DNA of 64,000 bases from Actinernus sp. WN-2022 (taxonomy: Eukaryota > Cnidaria > Anthozoa > Actiniaria > Actinernidae). A program made the translations under genes and the position numbers. Below are positions 9,971 to 22,377 of this stretch, in pieces. Numbering within the stretch: position 1 is the first letter of the stretch; each line of letters opens with the position of its first letter. Below the pieces are notes generated by a model. It had not been told where the DNA came from and made no database searches. It saw only the letters and a program-made list of their open reading frames with translations. Location of the stretch: NCBI GenBank assembly GCA_030867875.1, contig JAOWCC010000577.1, positions 89,137,740 through 89,201,739 on the forward strand. The letters run 5' to 3'.

Positions 9971-11650
9971 TATTTAACAATTATTCACCGAAATTGAAGT
10001 TATATCAAAAACGAGAGCTAGTGCTTTACCAGGGGATCCAAATACTGAGAAAGATGAAAGCACGAGGCCGCTACGGCCGATATTTTCGCATGCACGATAT
10101 TTACTTTCGCTTCTGTTCCTTTGAAAGATAATTTGTTTGCAAAAAGGCAGCATTCAGTATCCCCAACCCCCTACGACGCTATCTTTAATTAGGCACGTGA
10201 AGGCCCCTGGGTGTACGAGCCCAGAGACGTCCCTTATGTTCGCGAAATGTCGGCTTGCTTTCACTGTCGGCTATTTCTAGCATCACTTCGAAAAGCTCCA
10301 AATTATATTCAAACTGATAGAAACTTAAAGAATATGGATTGGCCGTGATGCTTGGCGGCCTTTTGTTTATTTCCGCTTCGTGAAACTCGAACTAAACAGG
10401 AAAACTACAAAAGAAACTTTGCAATAACAGATTGAAACTTTAACACAAAACAACAGGATTGTAACGATTTTCAAAAGATTGGAAGAAAACTCGTGCAAAA
10501 GTGAGGAAATGGCGGCCATAACGCGCAATGCATGACGGTTGGTGTATATTCTTTTAAAATAATACCTTCTGCATGCACGCGTGATGATTTTTTAGATCAG
10601 GATCTCGTGGAAATAACTACTGTCATCTTTAAGAGCACCTATAAATCAACATTTTTTTAAACTTTTTATAGTATAGGATGAAATCCGGAAAAGATGTTAA
10701 GGATGGGATTTATAGACAAAGCAACACAGGCAAAAATAGAAATCATGCATGTGCTTTGCGCTCCCCAAAAATATGTCGCATTTGAGGGTTGTAAAAGAAA
10801 ATTCATGCTCACACTAGATCATCCACCCCTTAGGAGTTCAGTATGGTTGGTCCCTATAACAGAAAATCTAAGCTAACATAACTTAATAGGCTGTAATAAA
10901 GCTAAGGTAATTAATTGACAAATAATTGATGAGGCACTTGGCAGGACGCTCCCTCTCCAGTAAGCCTACAAATACAAAATACATGCGTAGCATATGTATA
11001 GAGGAAATCGAACTGAGTGATCTGTTGAAAGTTTAGCCTGTTGCCAGGACGAGTTTGAACGGCGTGAATCAAAGGCGAGGCTTGTAGTACGTAGTTTCCG
11101 CAGTTGTAATTGTTTCGTTATCGGCCGCAACTTTCGACCTATTTCAAAGAAGATAGTCTGCCAAATTATGGACATCCCCAGACCGCGAAATGGATTGTGG
11201 TCGTGTAGCTGAAAGTCCAGTCTGATGAATGCGTTTTGGGGGGATCAGAATCAAAACCTGTTTTTGAAATTTTGAATTATATTACTTTGCTTCAAAAAAA
11301 ATGTTTTAGTTTAAACCTTGGCCGCTCGATCGTGTTAACCCAATTTTCTATATCAGACCCAGTACTAAAATGTGCTCTGAGATGGATGCGTAATTACCAA
11401 AATTGAATGATAAGCCTCCTTTTTTCAGTTTAGGGAAATTATTGATGGTATTCGGTGACGAGCGGCGTTTGAGCAACATCTTGACCGAAATACGGAGCAT
11501 GTACGTGACCGTACCGCAACTCTGTAGTGTTGAAAGGGCAAATGCAAAAAAAAACTATTTATACTGACAGCCTCCTAGATATTGAGTTACTCAAGTAAGA
11601 GGTGCCGTGATGCGCGTTCGATCGCTGCATGTCTAGTACGGTTCATTGAA
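9971..11650. other. Gene-free stretch
   Basis: No exon or convincing frame. It holds a short piece resembling the 33-bp satellite tail (TTTAACAATTATTCACCGAA at 9974) and an AAATGGCGGCC motif at 10507. Short frames at 10694 and 10966 lack recognisable motifs. Confidence 0.4.
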
Positions 11651-11654
11651 GAGT

Positions 11655-11868
11655 CCAGTTTCGTATTCGAAAATTACCGCTGAATGCAATGACTACAGAC
11701 GCATGTACGCAGGATTAGCCTCATTCTGAAGCTAAACATTCATAAATACCAGCGAGAAGGTGGGCTCAGTATTCACAACACTGTATTGTAGCTTCAGAAT
11801 GAGGCTAATCCTGCGTACATGCGTCTGTAGTCATTGCATTCAGCGGTAATTTTCGAATACGAAACTGG
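11655..11868. mobile_element. Palindromic MITE, CCAGTTTCGTATTCGA ends (copy 2, internally deleted)
   Basis: Same TIR and arm sequence as 5511-5766 but 214 bp; most of the second copy of the central block was lost (GAGAAGGTGGGCTCAGTATT follows the left arm directly). Confidence 0.82.
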
Positions 11869-11900
11869 TCTACTGACAAGATACAACTCTGCGTGAGAGT

Positions 11901-12160
11901 TTAAAGGGGCTGTGTCACGGTAAGACTTTATTCGTTTTTCCGGGCCGGAAAGAGCTATTTCCACCGATTTTGATATGAACTAACGAACCTCTCGGTCATG
12001 TGGGATGCTTAACATGAAAGCAAATATGCAAAAATGACTAACAAACGGTGTATATAAACAGACTTCAGGGAAAATATTGAAAATACTTTCAATCAAGCAC
12101 TAAGGGAGGAAAGTGTAACTGTTTGTATCCAATTAACAGCCACTAAACAAGCGATTACTC
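11901..12160. repeat. Left end of a possible large TIR element; related copy at 58475-58670
   Basis: Begins AAAGGGGCTGTGTCACGG (11903), whose reverse complement stands at 17671-17690. The block from CGATTTTGATATGAACTAAC to AACTGTTTGTATCC recurs, diverged, at 58481-58660. Confidence 0.55.
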
Positions 12161-12182
12161 GATACATGCGCAGTACCAATTT

Positions 12183-12259
12183 GAACAATAGAAAACCGTT
12201 ACAATCGCCAATTTCGTACTGTACTAAAATGGCGATTGTAACGGTTTTCTATTGTTTAA
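12183..12259. repeat. Near-perfect short hairpin
   Basis: GAACAATAGAAAACCGTTAC then AATCGCCA pairs with TGGCGATTGTAACGGTTTTC then TATTGTTT around an 18-bp loop. A MITE-like foldback. Confidence 0.7.
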
Positions 12260-13372
12260 GCTCGCAAAGCATTAATCCTGATTGGCATCTTTAATAACAA
12301 TTGGAAAATTCATTAAAAAGGTTTAAGGGTGCTACCCTATCACATACCCCTGTAAACCCATTACGAACTACGAGGAGTTGTATCATGCATATTCATAACC
12401 CGTTAATCTAAAGTTAGAACAAAAATGCAATAATATACACCAGCAACAACTACTGAAACTTAATTTCCATTCCGCAAAGATGTATTCAATCATTCATTCA
12501 TTCATTCATTTCAAGTTAATATAAATACGGTGTATTGTAAAATGACATCACATTGTTTTGCTTTTGTGCGATGCAAAGCCTCAAAGAATCCCAATGGATT
12601 TTAGTTATCTATTCATTTCACAACTAGTTTACAACATTCGTGTGGGTGTTGTGTCAGCCTTTTCAATTTGGAGTGCGCGCACTCGAAATTGTAAAGGCTG
12701 ATGCAACACTCCCGCTCATGTTGTAAACACTACATTAAAACCGATGCATTGTGACTTAACATTACACAGAAGGTGGGGCAAGAAAACGCCACCAGCCACA
12801 GAAACGTGGCGCCCTACTCGAGGCCGCAAGCTCGCTCATGCACGCACACCAACGGGCACTGGCCAGAGGACAGCGTTTTCATTTCAGTTACGTAACTTGT
12901 ACCACTTTGTTACCGTGTATCCCCTCTTCAGATATATTCTTCTTGAAGCCTTTGACTCCAAAAACAAACGACTTCACCAGACTTTTAGCAAGAACCATAA
13001 TCAATTTCGGTCTGGATACGTCGCTTTTTGAAACGGGAATGGTCCACTCCTGAAAATAGCCCTTTCGAGTCATGTTGACCTCGTGTTATTACGTACTAGT
13101 CCTATCGTATTACCAGAAACAAATGGAAATTTGCAGAGTCCAACATTAACAGCAGCCGGCAAAGAGGCTACTCAAATTAAGCGAATTATCACAAGAACAG
13201 AGTTGTTATTTAGTTATCTAATCCCAGGTAAGTAAATATCAGTCTAAAATACACTTTAATAGTAGTAGAATCATTAGAGAAAACGATAGGTATTCGTAAT
13301 GCAAATTCTTATGCTAGTTTCAAAATGCTATTGAACTATCTGGAAAAAACTTCGTTCCGCTGTTTCGGAGGC
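12260..13372. other. Gene-free stretch with one palindrome
   Basis: Includes an (ATTC)n run near 12485-12510 and the palindrome at 12627-12732. Overlapping frames at 12744-13073 on both strands show no domain and are taken as chance. Confidence 0.4.
12627..12732. repeat. Palindromic MITE-like hairpin
   Basis: GTTTACAACATTCGTGTGGG plus TGTTGTGTCAGCCTTT at left pairs with AAAGGCTGATGCAACACTCC plus CGCTCATGTTGTAAAC at right. Confidence 0.7.
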
Positions 13373-13740
13373 AATAAACCATCCTTTGTCAAGATACCGT
13401 GAGCATTATTTGGCAGTATGTCACTTCAGCGGGTACTGTACAATAAACCATGCTTTGTCAAGATACCGTGAGCATTATTTCGCAGTGTGTCACTTCAGCG
13501 GGTACTGTACAATAAACCATCCTTTGTCAAGATACCGTGAGCAGTATTTGGCAGTATGTCACTTCAGCGGGTACTGTGCAATAAACCATCCTTTGTCAAG
13601 ATACCGTGAGCATTATTTCGCAGTATGTCACTTCAGCGGGTACTGTACAATAAACGGATCCCAATAAACCATCCTTTATCAAGATATCGTGAGCAGTATT
13701 TCGCAGTATTTCGCAGTATGTCACTTCAGCGGGTACTGTG
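13373..13740. repeat. 69-bp tandem repeat, five copies
   Basis: The unit begins AATAAACCATCCTTTGTCAA and ends GCGGGTACTGTAC. Copies 1-4 run 13373-13648; copy 5 (13663-13740) follows a 14-bp interruption and has an internal CGCAGTATTT duplication. Because 69 is divisible by 3, the array reads open as a 23-residue repeat over 13386-13667. No start context, splice site or upstream gene supports translation. Confidence 0.9.
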
Positions 13741-15790
13741 CGGATGAGGCAATCAGTTCAGGACTGATAACATTATATGCTTCCTCATAGATCTTTTAAA
13801 ACATGTGTCTTAAATTATTATAAACCTGAGTTCCGGCCGGTTCTTGGTTTGCAGCTTGACATGTCAGAAAAGTTTATTTAATCAAACAAGAAGCTAGTCC
13901 GGGGTCGGTAATCCGATTATAAAAACCGCTTCCCAAACCAAATAATAATAATCGTAGAATTATAATTCAAGTGTCACGCAGCAGCTACTGACATATGTTA
14001 GTAAAGTTCTTGGAAATAAAAGCGATACGAGCGATGAAAGCTTAACGTCACTTATTCACAAAAATGAATTGAAAAACACACTTGATAATTTGCCGAGCAA
14101 AGTAACTGTGAACAAAGTTCTATAGCTTACGTTTTTTTGCGTATTCACTGTTTATTTTGTATTCTCAAGAATATTGATCATTATTGATATTGATATTACT
14201 CTTACCACTGATAATTGTCAGGAAATGTTGATTTGACTGACTTAGAGATATAATTTATTCACACAACTGACATCTTACATAATGTTACTTTACTTTATTT
14301 TGTTTTTATTCCCTGATTATTAATTGCGTGATCAATCATTTTTCAACTCCATTCGATGTAATTGTAAAACCAAATTCTATTTGATCTACATTCTATAAAT
14401 AAATTATGATTGATATATACGATTAACGTTTAACATTTGATGGAGTATTGAATCGATTGAGATACCTATTGTAGAAATGTTGATATTTGTATTGTGTAAT
14501 AGTTGTGGAAGATTTATAGTGCAATGAATGTCATGTACTGGTACTTTATTGTCATAACGGCAGTAACGGTCCTCACCTTTCATGTTCTTTTATGCCGTAG
14601 CACGTACTCCTCTAATAAATAATAGATAGTGGTAGAAAAAGTATATTTCTTTTAGGTAAGCAAAAGATAATTTCTATCCGGCGTATCAGGCCCTCCTTCG
14701 ACCTGATAACATCACAAACCAGATATGTTATATGATACATCGTTATTTTTAGTACTTTACTAATGGCCAAGGCATATGATTAACAAATATAACGTGCGGT
14801 CTCAGTTTCAAGTTTAACTTATTCAGTTTCTCGAATACCACCAAACATTGCACGTTTTATGAATGAGAGAAATTTTCGCGGAATACAAGGCTGTTTCCTG
14901 TATATAAGCAATCTGGTCAGTTTAATTTAGTTGAAAAGAGAGAATTAATTATTATATATTGTTAATTATACAGTTGGATTTCATTCGCGTGCATCGTTAG
15001 CAGAATAAATAGTGTTCATAGCTTCAGAAAATTAAGTCTACCAGTTTTCATAATTATTCAAACATTTCTATTTGTAGGTGCCACATGGCAGTAACCTTTT
15101 TAGACAAACAATTTTGTTTTCAAATCGGCTTTAGTCTGAGTAGCTAGAATTCACTTATTGTCCTTCTAAAACGTACTTCAGTTTTCAAACGTCGCGCGTC
15201 GAACTTGTCATGCGCCGAACGCACTTGAGACAAAAGATAATTTGGCGGCTTCTCAGTTTGATCTAATTAGGTTCGGCGCATTAAATTGGACGTTTGAATC
15301 GGGTCTAAAATGATAGCGCGCCGAAATTAAAATTACGAGACTTGAAGCAGTTTTAATCCGGACCACTTCGGATGACTTTCCGCGGATACTCACGATCAAA
15401 TTCACGGTTGGCTAATTCAAACAAATTAACAGAAACTAAGCCGTAATGATATTTGCTTTGATATGAATAATCAAATAACGGATCGGACCTCAGCCGACAA
15501 ACGTTAATTGTGCTCTGCTGACCGAAAGAACGAAGGCTCTGGTTCAATAAATAACTTTTAGAACTTAGTAAACTCACAGTGAATTACAAATTAAGAAAAC
15601 TCCAACTTTTTAAAGTTTTAGGCTTAGCTTTTTCAGTAGTTTCTTTCTCTTCGCGAAACATTTCACATACTTGCCTAAAATTAGAAACAGAAGCCGAAAC
15701 TTAAAAGAAAACAAAGGTAATCACTCAACAAAAGCGAATGAGCGTGACATTTTGCCGTGGTATGATCAGAGCTTTACGTTGCACTTTGAA
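13741..15790. other. AT-rich gene-free stretch
   Basis: No exon, RNA gene or strong repeat seen, apart from a small imperfect inverted pair with GCGCCGAACG and GTTCGGCGCA near 15210-15280. Confidence 0.4.
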
Positions 15791-15796
15791 AAAACA

Positions 15797-16031
15797 CGGA
15801 ATTTCTAACGGGACCTGAAATAACTATATAAGAGGCTGATCGAATCCAGGATCCCGCTAATTCACAGATCGAATTGGAATTTAGCGTGTTGGTTTTTGTG
15901 GAGGGAGGAAAACCGGAGAACCTGGCAGAGAAAACCCTCGGAGCAAGAGCTAGATACTCGCATATGGCGCCGTGTCCGTAGATCGAACGTTGGACCACAG
16001 AGGTGAGTGGCGAAGACCCCACCCCGGCTCT
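15797..16031 (-). mobile_element. tRNA-derived SINE, family 1, decayed
   Basis: In minus orientation it has the same head, body and 3' block as 4661-4910: ATTTCTAACGGGACCTGAAA at the 3' side, GGAGGGAGGAAAACCGGAG in the body, and a decayed B box over 15980-15991. Several substitutions in the A and B boxes suggest it is inactive. Confidence 0.7.
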
Positions 16032-16160
16032 TGACCATCTTAATGAAATTTCTGATGCCGTGGGATTCTAGCCTATGATTAAATTCAGTCCCGATTTCGA
16101 CTCCCATAGTATCTGCTCTTGGTCAGTTTTAAACGACCAATGAAGTTATAAAAACATACA

Positions 16161-16490
16161 GGCTGAAAGAACAGTTAAAGTCCATATGAAGTGAAAAATT
16201 CGACCCCGTTTTTATTTTATCATATTAAATTTTAGTCCGTCCATTGACCATTTTGTGCAATTAAAAATAAATTTGAAGAGCGCGAACATGTCTTTTCGTG
16301 TCAGGCATAATTGCCAAAATTGTGTAATTACATGCGTCACGTCAGTTGGTGTGCACATTTATATAGAAAAAATATGACAGACGGTATAATGTTGCACAAA
16401 ATGGCCAATGGAAGACTAAAATTTAATATGATAAAATAAAAACGGGGTCGAATTTTTCACTTCATAGGGACTTTAATTGTTCTTTCAGCC
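16161..16490. mobile_element. MITE, 330 bp, GGCTGAAAGAACAGTTAAAG ends
   Basis: Arms 16161-16245 and 16395-16490 are near-perfect reverse complements and include GTGAAAAATTCGACCCCG. No coding capacity. Confidence 0.82.
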
Positions 16491-17109
16491 TCATGTGAAT
16501 ATTTAAAGTAGGCGTGCACCTTCGTGTTTTCCAGCCGTTTATACTCAGTCAGTTTGACTTATAATTTACCGTATTGAATGTTGAAATAAAGTTTAGGATA
16601 TACCAAATGCTCGTATAATATCCGTCAACCATAAGATTGCGTGATCATAGACAATAAGAAAGGACACGAAATTAAATGATTGAGAGAATAATTCATGGTT
16701 TCATTCAGAAAAAAATTGCTTGGTAACATATCATATGGTTGCATGGTAGTATAAGGTGCTTTCTATTAATTTATCCTCAGAGCATAATGTTAATCACGAA
16801 AACAATCTCACAAAAACAATTTTTCTATCTCATGCTCTATCTTATCAAGTAATACAGATAAAATATACCAAAAATAGACTGACACAAAGACAGCTGTTTG
16901 AATCCGGGCGGACGACTGGTTCTGGGTGGTATAAAATGAACTGATTCACTAAACAGAAGCTATAAGCGCTCCAGATCGCTGATCGATCGGACCATTTCAG
17001 TTCTTTCAGTTGTTAGTGAAAAGCGCCACTCAGCCTAGAATGTCATAGGGTTGCAACTGTTTTCTTTTCAGAACCAATCAGTACTTCATGCAGTTTTCCG
17101 GTAACAGCT

Positions 17110-17200
17110 AACTTCAATTTGATCTGTTGTTTAGTCGGGACCTGACTTTGATCAGCCCCTATGGTTGTTTCAGGTCTCGTTAGAAATTCAGAGGTTTTTC
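17110..17200 (+). mobile_element. 3' fragment of SINE family 1
   Basis: Contains CTGACTTTGATCAGCCCC and GTTTCAGGTCTCGTTAGAAA, matching the 3' block of the element at 4661-4910; head and body are absent. Confidence 0.6.
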
Positions 17201-17529
17201 CCCGATTGTTTAGTACCCATGCAATCTGTGCTCTGGAAGAACTTAGGCTAATAAAGACTTTGGTGCGTTGTTGGGACTGATCAGTTCGGGTATTCTGTAA
17301 AACGCCACTGTCAAAAACTAGGATCCCATTACATTGTAAAGGATGTACTAAAAGAAGCAACTACTTTCTACTTTTCGAAAGAGGGATATATGTGCAGGAT
17401 TTTGAGGTTTTCTTTATATTTCGGAATAACCGGAATACAGGTCCCCAAAAACGCACCCTTAAGTTAGCTTCCTACGCAATATTTTCCTTGAAAACTATGT
17501 CAGTTTGTTAACTATGTTAAATATTTGGG

Positions 17530-17692
17530 TTGGAAATATGTTGGAAATCAGAATTTCCAGCAAAATTTCCAATAGATGGAAATTCTAAATGTTGGAAATT
17601 TATTGGAAATTCCAACTTCCAACTTATTTCCAACATATTTTCAAAAATAACTGTGTGCGGCCGGCTTTAGTGCCGTGACACAGCCCCTTTAT
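17530..17692. repeat. TTGGAAAT-rich inverted repeat and right end of the possible 11903-17690 element
   Basis: Clustered TTGGAAAT/ATTTCCAA motifs form imperfect hairpins (17539-17635). The right edge is CCGTGACACAGCCCCTTT, inverted relative to 11903-11920. Confidence 0.5.
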
Positions 17693-17710
17693 TAGAATCG
17701 GCCCTCTTGA

Positions 17711-19760
17711 TTGCAACACAGGCAACCCAAGCTAATGATTTTTACAAGGAATGTATGGGAATGTTTAGAAAAAATCTAAAACTGTACTAAAATGATCAAT
17801 AAAGTCATAAAACCTTACCTGTGTGTTGTGAAGTGTTCCTCTTCATCACTGATGTGTTTATTTCTGGTTTGACGTACTTCTGGGTGTTTTTTTTTCCTCC
17901 CCTATATAGATAGTGAGAAGGCAGGAAACACGAGACGCCATTAGTCCACGTGGCGACTCTTCGAAGCCTCGTAATTCTTCGAAAATCCAAACTTTCAGCA
18001 TTTTACCTCCACAAACCCTTTCTTACATTCCTCTAGCACTCATTCAATTGATCCATCGCTTATTTCCTCGCTTTGTAAGTACTCAAATTCGACAGTTTCT
18101 GCAGCCAACCTAGCCTGTAACTAGCCGAGGTTCGATCACTTTGGCCTTTTTTCATGGGCTGCCTGTGCTAGTTGAACCACAGGCAGCCTGTGGTTGAACG
18201 TGGCTTTTCTTCGGAAGCAGTCACGAACGAGTGCCGAAGGAATCCAACACCTCCGTGTTTTTTCGAGGAGATTCGGAGAACGAAGTCATTGTGCTCAATC
18301 GACCAATCCCTGAACGGTGAAATATGCAGAACAGAAGGCATATCAGCTATTAGAAGAGCGTAATGGGAATGGACAGTTTTCATTGAATCGTCAAATACAG
18401 TAGCGGAAATGCCACTAGAACACACCATTACAACATTTCGTCCAAGGCTTTTCAGACGCGTTACGGTTTTGTTTACTCAACAGGATTAAGCAAAACCCGA
18501 CGGCAATGTCTTCGACGACGGCATAAAACAATAGCCTTAATTACAAAATACAATAGCTACACGTGAAAATGCACGCAGTCGCCTACATTTCCACCGTTCT
18601 CTGCAAAAACACAAAAACGTGAAAACCCCAAATTGTACGTTTTAAAGAAAGTAAATCAATCCGATTTTCGTTCGGCGTGAACGGAACTCTATACTCGGTC
18701 ATATTTTTCGAAAATCTGGTTGTGAAAAACAATTCAAGGTGAACGAGGGAAATAGTAGACACCAAATTTCGGGAGAAAGGCACTTTTCTACGTCCCGTTG
18801 TCATTGCCATCGGCTGGTTGCTTAAAGTCCGTAATATGTCCTGCTTCGGCAGTTCTAACTGCTCTTTGCTCATCTGTTAGGCTCCAGGAAAGATAAGGGT
18901 TAATACGAGTTCTCACTGACCTATTTGCCACACAATATTCTAGCCGCTACACGGACGTATTTTTTCACCCTCATATTGCAGTCAGTTCAACAGAATCGTA
19001 TATAACAAATTCTTGTACAGCTTACCTTGGTCAGATTTTACATTTGAAACAGCTTTTGAAGAAAACTAAATCAAGAAATCAACTACATTTATATTTGACA
19101 TTTACTTCACCTATTGTTTGCTGAAATGTTCATGGATCTCCCCAGCAGATTTCACCGTTCAGGGATTGGTCGATTGAGCACAATGACTTCGTTCTCCGAA
19201 TCTCCTCGAAAAAACACGAAGTGTCGAATTCCTTCGGCCCTCGTTCGTGACTGCTTCCGAAGAAAAGCCACGTTCAACCACAGGCTGCCTGTGGTTCAAC
19301 TAGCACAGGCAGCCCATGAAAAAAGGCCAAAGTGATCGAACCTCGGCTAGTCACAGGCTAGGTTGGCTGCAGAAACTGTCGAATTTGAGTACTTACAAAG
19401 CGAGGAAATAAGCGATGGATCGATTGAATGAGTGCTAGAGGAATGTAAGAAAGGGTTTCTGGAGGTAAAATGCTGAAAGTTTGGATTTTCGAAGAATTAC
19501 GAGGCTTCGAAGAGTCGCCACGTGGACTAATGGCGTCTCGTGTTTCCTGCCTTCTCACTATCTATATAGGGGAGGGGAAAAAAATCCCAGAAGTACGTCA
19601 AACCAGAAATAAACACATCAGTGATGAAGAGGAACAACTTCACAACACACAGGTAAGGTTTTATGACTTTATTGATCATTTCAGTACAGTTTTAGATTTT
19701 TTCTAAACATTTTCATACATTCCTTGTAAAAATCATTAGCTTGGGTTGCCTGTGATTGCA
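17711..19760. repeat. 2-kb inverted repeat with about 612-bp arms
   Basis: Left arm 17711-18323 and right arm 19149-19760 are reverse complements at high identity (few substitutions and small indels); the spacer is about 825 bp. Outer tips: TTGCAACACAGGCAACCCAA and its mirror. Each arm contains a TATATAG motif, a CAG|GTAAGG splice-donor-like site pointing outward, and an inward 66-codon frame that starts at a GTG (17913-18113 and 19358-19558). The two 66-residue products differ at two positions. The function is not recognised. Candidates are a foldback transposon or an inverted duplication of a transcribed unit. Confidence 0.85.
18583..18873 (-). other. 96-codon frame in the spacer of the inverted repeat, unrecognised
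   Basis: Open frame ending near 18583 with a start at 18871-18873. It has no recognised domain and mixed composition. It could be a remnant of the element's own gene or chance; coding is not claimed. Confidence 0.2.
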
Positions 19761-20420
19761 AGTGCTATTAGTTCAGTATCGTGCAGAATGACTTCACGGG
19801 TCATTGCATGCTCAACCCATAAAACTAAAATCAGCTTATCGGATGCAAATCGGCTATGAGTCGTGTCAGCTTGCACGCGTGTATACACCGGTCCTAAAAA
19901 GAGAAAGTCAACCTTATAAACAAAAATGATAAAGGATTCCCTAATTAACAGCTTATATATGTATTTTGGACGAATTAATTAGTCATTTTTCAAAAGGCAC
20001 ACATGGAAAGTTTCACATATCCGCATTCTTGGAATGCTTTCACCTGTATAAGTACAGTTAATCTCGTTTTAGTTCATCTGTAAGCAATAATTATCAATCT
20101 CATTAGCTTTTTGGCCTCCGTCCGCCTTTAATCAACTTCAAGGTTTCTCGCGTGTTCGTGTGTTTACGTGCACCGATCGATATACATTATAAGTTTCCTC
20201 CGGGCCAAAAACTAACCAGGTTTGTTATAACCGCAAACTTAATTAGCCCAGTATAACAGATCTAGAAAGAAATAGTGACTGAAATTTGGGTTAAGGTCAA
20301 CCACATTTTTAGCGTACATTCAATTTCAACACGGAATCAAAGTTTGCAAAAAATGTTGAGCTAGAGTAATAATATCGTAATGCAGAGTGGTTTTATCCTG
20401 ACCATGGCTGCCCAAATTAT

Positions 20421-20968
20421 GCGGGTATCAGCGGCCATCCCGAGGGGGCGACCCCCGGGCAACCCACGGGCAACCCAGGGGCTTAGTAGGGGATTTGTAG
20501 CCAAAACATGCCCCACACGCGGGGCATTAGAGCGCTTTTGCGTTTTCGTCAAAATACCTCGGGGACATACCCACGGGGTTTGCACGTAATCTGCTGTCCG
20601 AACGTTCAGCGGTTTTCGCCACAGGACTCGCTCGATCGATCGATGTTCTTCGATTTCTTCGTCCTTGAGGTAAGTCATATCATTATCATTCAAATTAAGA
20701 GATTAAATTAAGCCATCCACTGTCGGAAGACAGAACAAAGAAATAATAAAAGAACAATATTTGTATAAAACTATTAAGATTTTTGACACTTCTAAAACGT
20801 TTAGCTTCTAATACTTATAATATGTTGCCCAGGTTGCCCCAAGGGGGGGATTTTGTCACAATTTTCTGCCCCACCCGAGGGGTTTTAGCATGTATTTGTC
20901 ATGGCTGCTGTGACAAATGCCCCTGGATGCCCGGGGGCCGCCCCCTCGGGATGGCCGCTGATACCCGC
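20421..20968. mobile_element. GC-rich TIR element, 548 bp
   Basis: Ends GCGGGTATCAGCGGCCATCC... and its reverse complement at 20926-20968 (about 43 bp, two mismatches). The interior is rich in CCCCGGG-type blocks against an AT-rich background. No transposase. Confidence 0.75.
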
Positions 20969-21059
20969 ATTAGGCTCAAATCCTAACCCTAACCTAACCC
21001 CTGTAGTTACGACCTCGAAGAGTACAATCTTTTTTGTGCATCCTTCGTTAAATGAAAAC

Positions 21060-21450
21060 AAATGTATGGCCCTCCCCGACTGTCCCAAAATTCGTTTTTC
21101 ATTTTTTTGTAAAATGAAATTTGATTTTTTTTCAACTGCTTTCACTTTTTCAAAAAGCCAGAAAAATGAATGAGACCAGCGATAGCTGTGGGACAATGCG
21201 TGTATCGTATCTAATTTCCTATGTTCCTAACTCACCGACATAGATAGCGGTATTAAGTTGGAATAAACAGGCGGACATGAATGGAAAGAAGTAGTGTATG
21301 ACTTTTGAAAAAAAATCGATACATTTCTGACGTTTCTTCGGCGGGGAGGTGGGGGGGGGGGGGGGGGGGGGGGGGGGTTGAAATAGAAACTTCGCTGGAC
21401 GTTTCTAGTGGAAAAATCAATATGTGACGCTTCCCTTATATAGGGTTAGT
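21060..21450. repeat. Long direct repeat, copy 1 (partner 25765-26085)
   Basis: Shared in order: GACTGTCCCAAAATTCG, AAAATGAAATTTGATT, TTCAACTGCTTTCACTTTTT, then AACTTCGCTGGACGTTTCT and ATATGTGACGCTTCCCT. A 27-base G run (21351-21377) interrupts this copy where the partner has a C run. Confidence 0.7.
21351..21377. repeat. Uninterrupted run of 27 G
   Basis: A homopolymer, potentially G-quadruplex forming; its exact length is liable to sequencing error. Confidence 0.9.
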
Positions 21451-21544
21451 CACTAATGATCATGGCCAGTCTCTTGGCCTTATAGTTCATTGATGGAAAG
21501 TTGCAGTAAATAATCACGTGGTTGTACTAAAGAGCAAAAGGCAC

Positions 21545-21735
21545 TTGTACGAGATCGGTGATGTTATTAACAAAACCTGTTTGTAAATACTATTTTCAAT
21601 TCTACCTCCGATCGATTGTCGATCAGTTTCTAAAACAGTGCATATCGACTGATTGTTTGCCAGAAAAGAAAAGAAAAAGTCCAGGAAAGTATTTTCCCAT
21701 GGGATCACGAGCTCATCCATTCGTTCGTATCACTG
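21545..21735. repeat. Dispersed repeat, related to 9400-9560
   Basis: Shares TTGTACGAGATCGG, GACTGATTGTTTGCCA and CATGGGATCACGAGCTCA-like blocks in the same order. Confidence 0.6.
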
Positions 21736-22377
21736 GACATTTCAAATTATAATGTATAAGATAATAATATTCCATTATCAATGAAGTAATTTCACAATAT
21801 TCTTTTCCAATTTGGTAACACTTTTAATTTATAGTTTTTCTTTTGACCGATAAGAGAAATCATTTTGAAAAGATTATTTTTTAGCCTAGAAGTTTTAATA
21901 TGTTTATTTCTATATTGTCGCGCATATCGACTTTCCACTGATTTCAACACTTACTATCATCGACCTATGTGTTGGAGATTGCTTTTATCGAGCTGTTGCC
22001 CTGTGTAGCTGTGTAATAAGCTGTTAAACGATATGGAAGCAATAGTTTTCAATGGATACATATTTTGACCCAGAGGTACATGGTCAAACGGAAAAGTGGA
22101 ATCTGTCCGTCAATAAAATGTGTCTTAAGGTAGATTTCCACTGTCGCGTATTTTTTACGTATAATTCGGTCGCGTTTAAAGTTCGTAATTTAAAACGCCG
22201 CGAGTTGTTCTGATCTACTAAAAAAATGTTTGCTTCCTTCTGCTACGCACGTTTTACGTAGGTAGATACAAACGAGACTGCACTAGGACTATCTTCATTG
22301 TATTGTCGAGCCCGGGAAAAGGGGGGGGGGGGATGTACCCCTGTTTATTACGTAATATATATGTGCGGCGGGGTGGG

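Noticed and set aside
12744..13073. Overlapping frames on both strands
   Set aside because: No domain, no splice context, low-complexity start; taken as chance.
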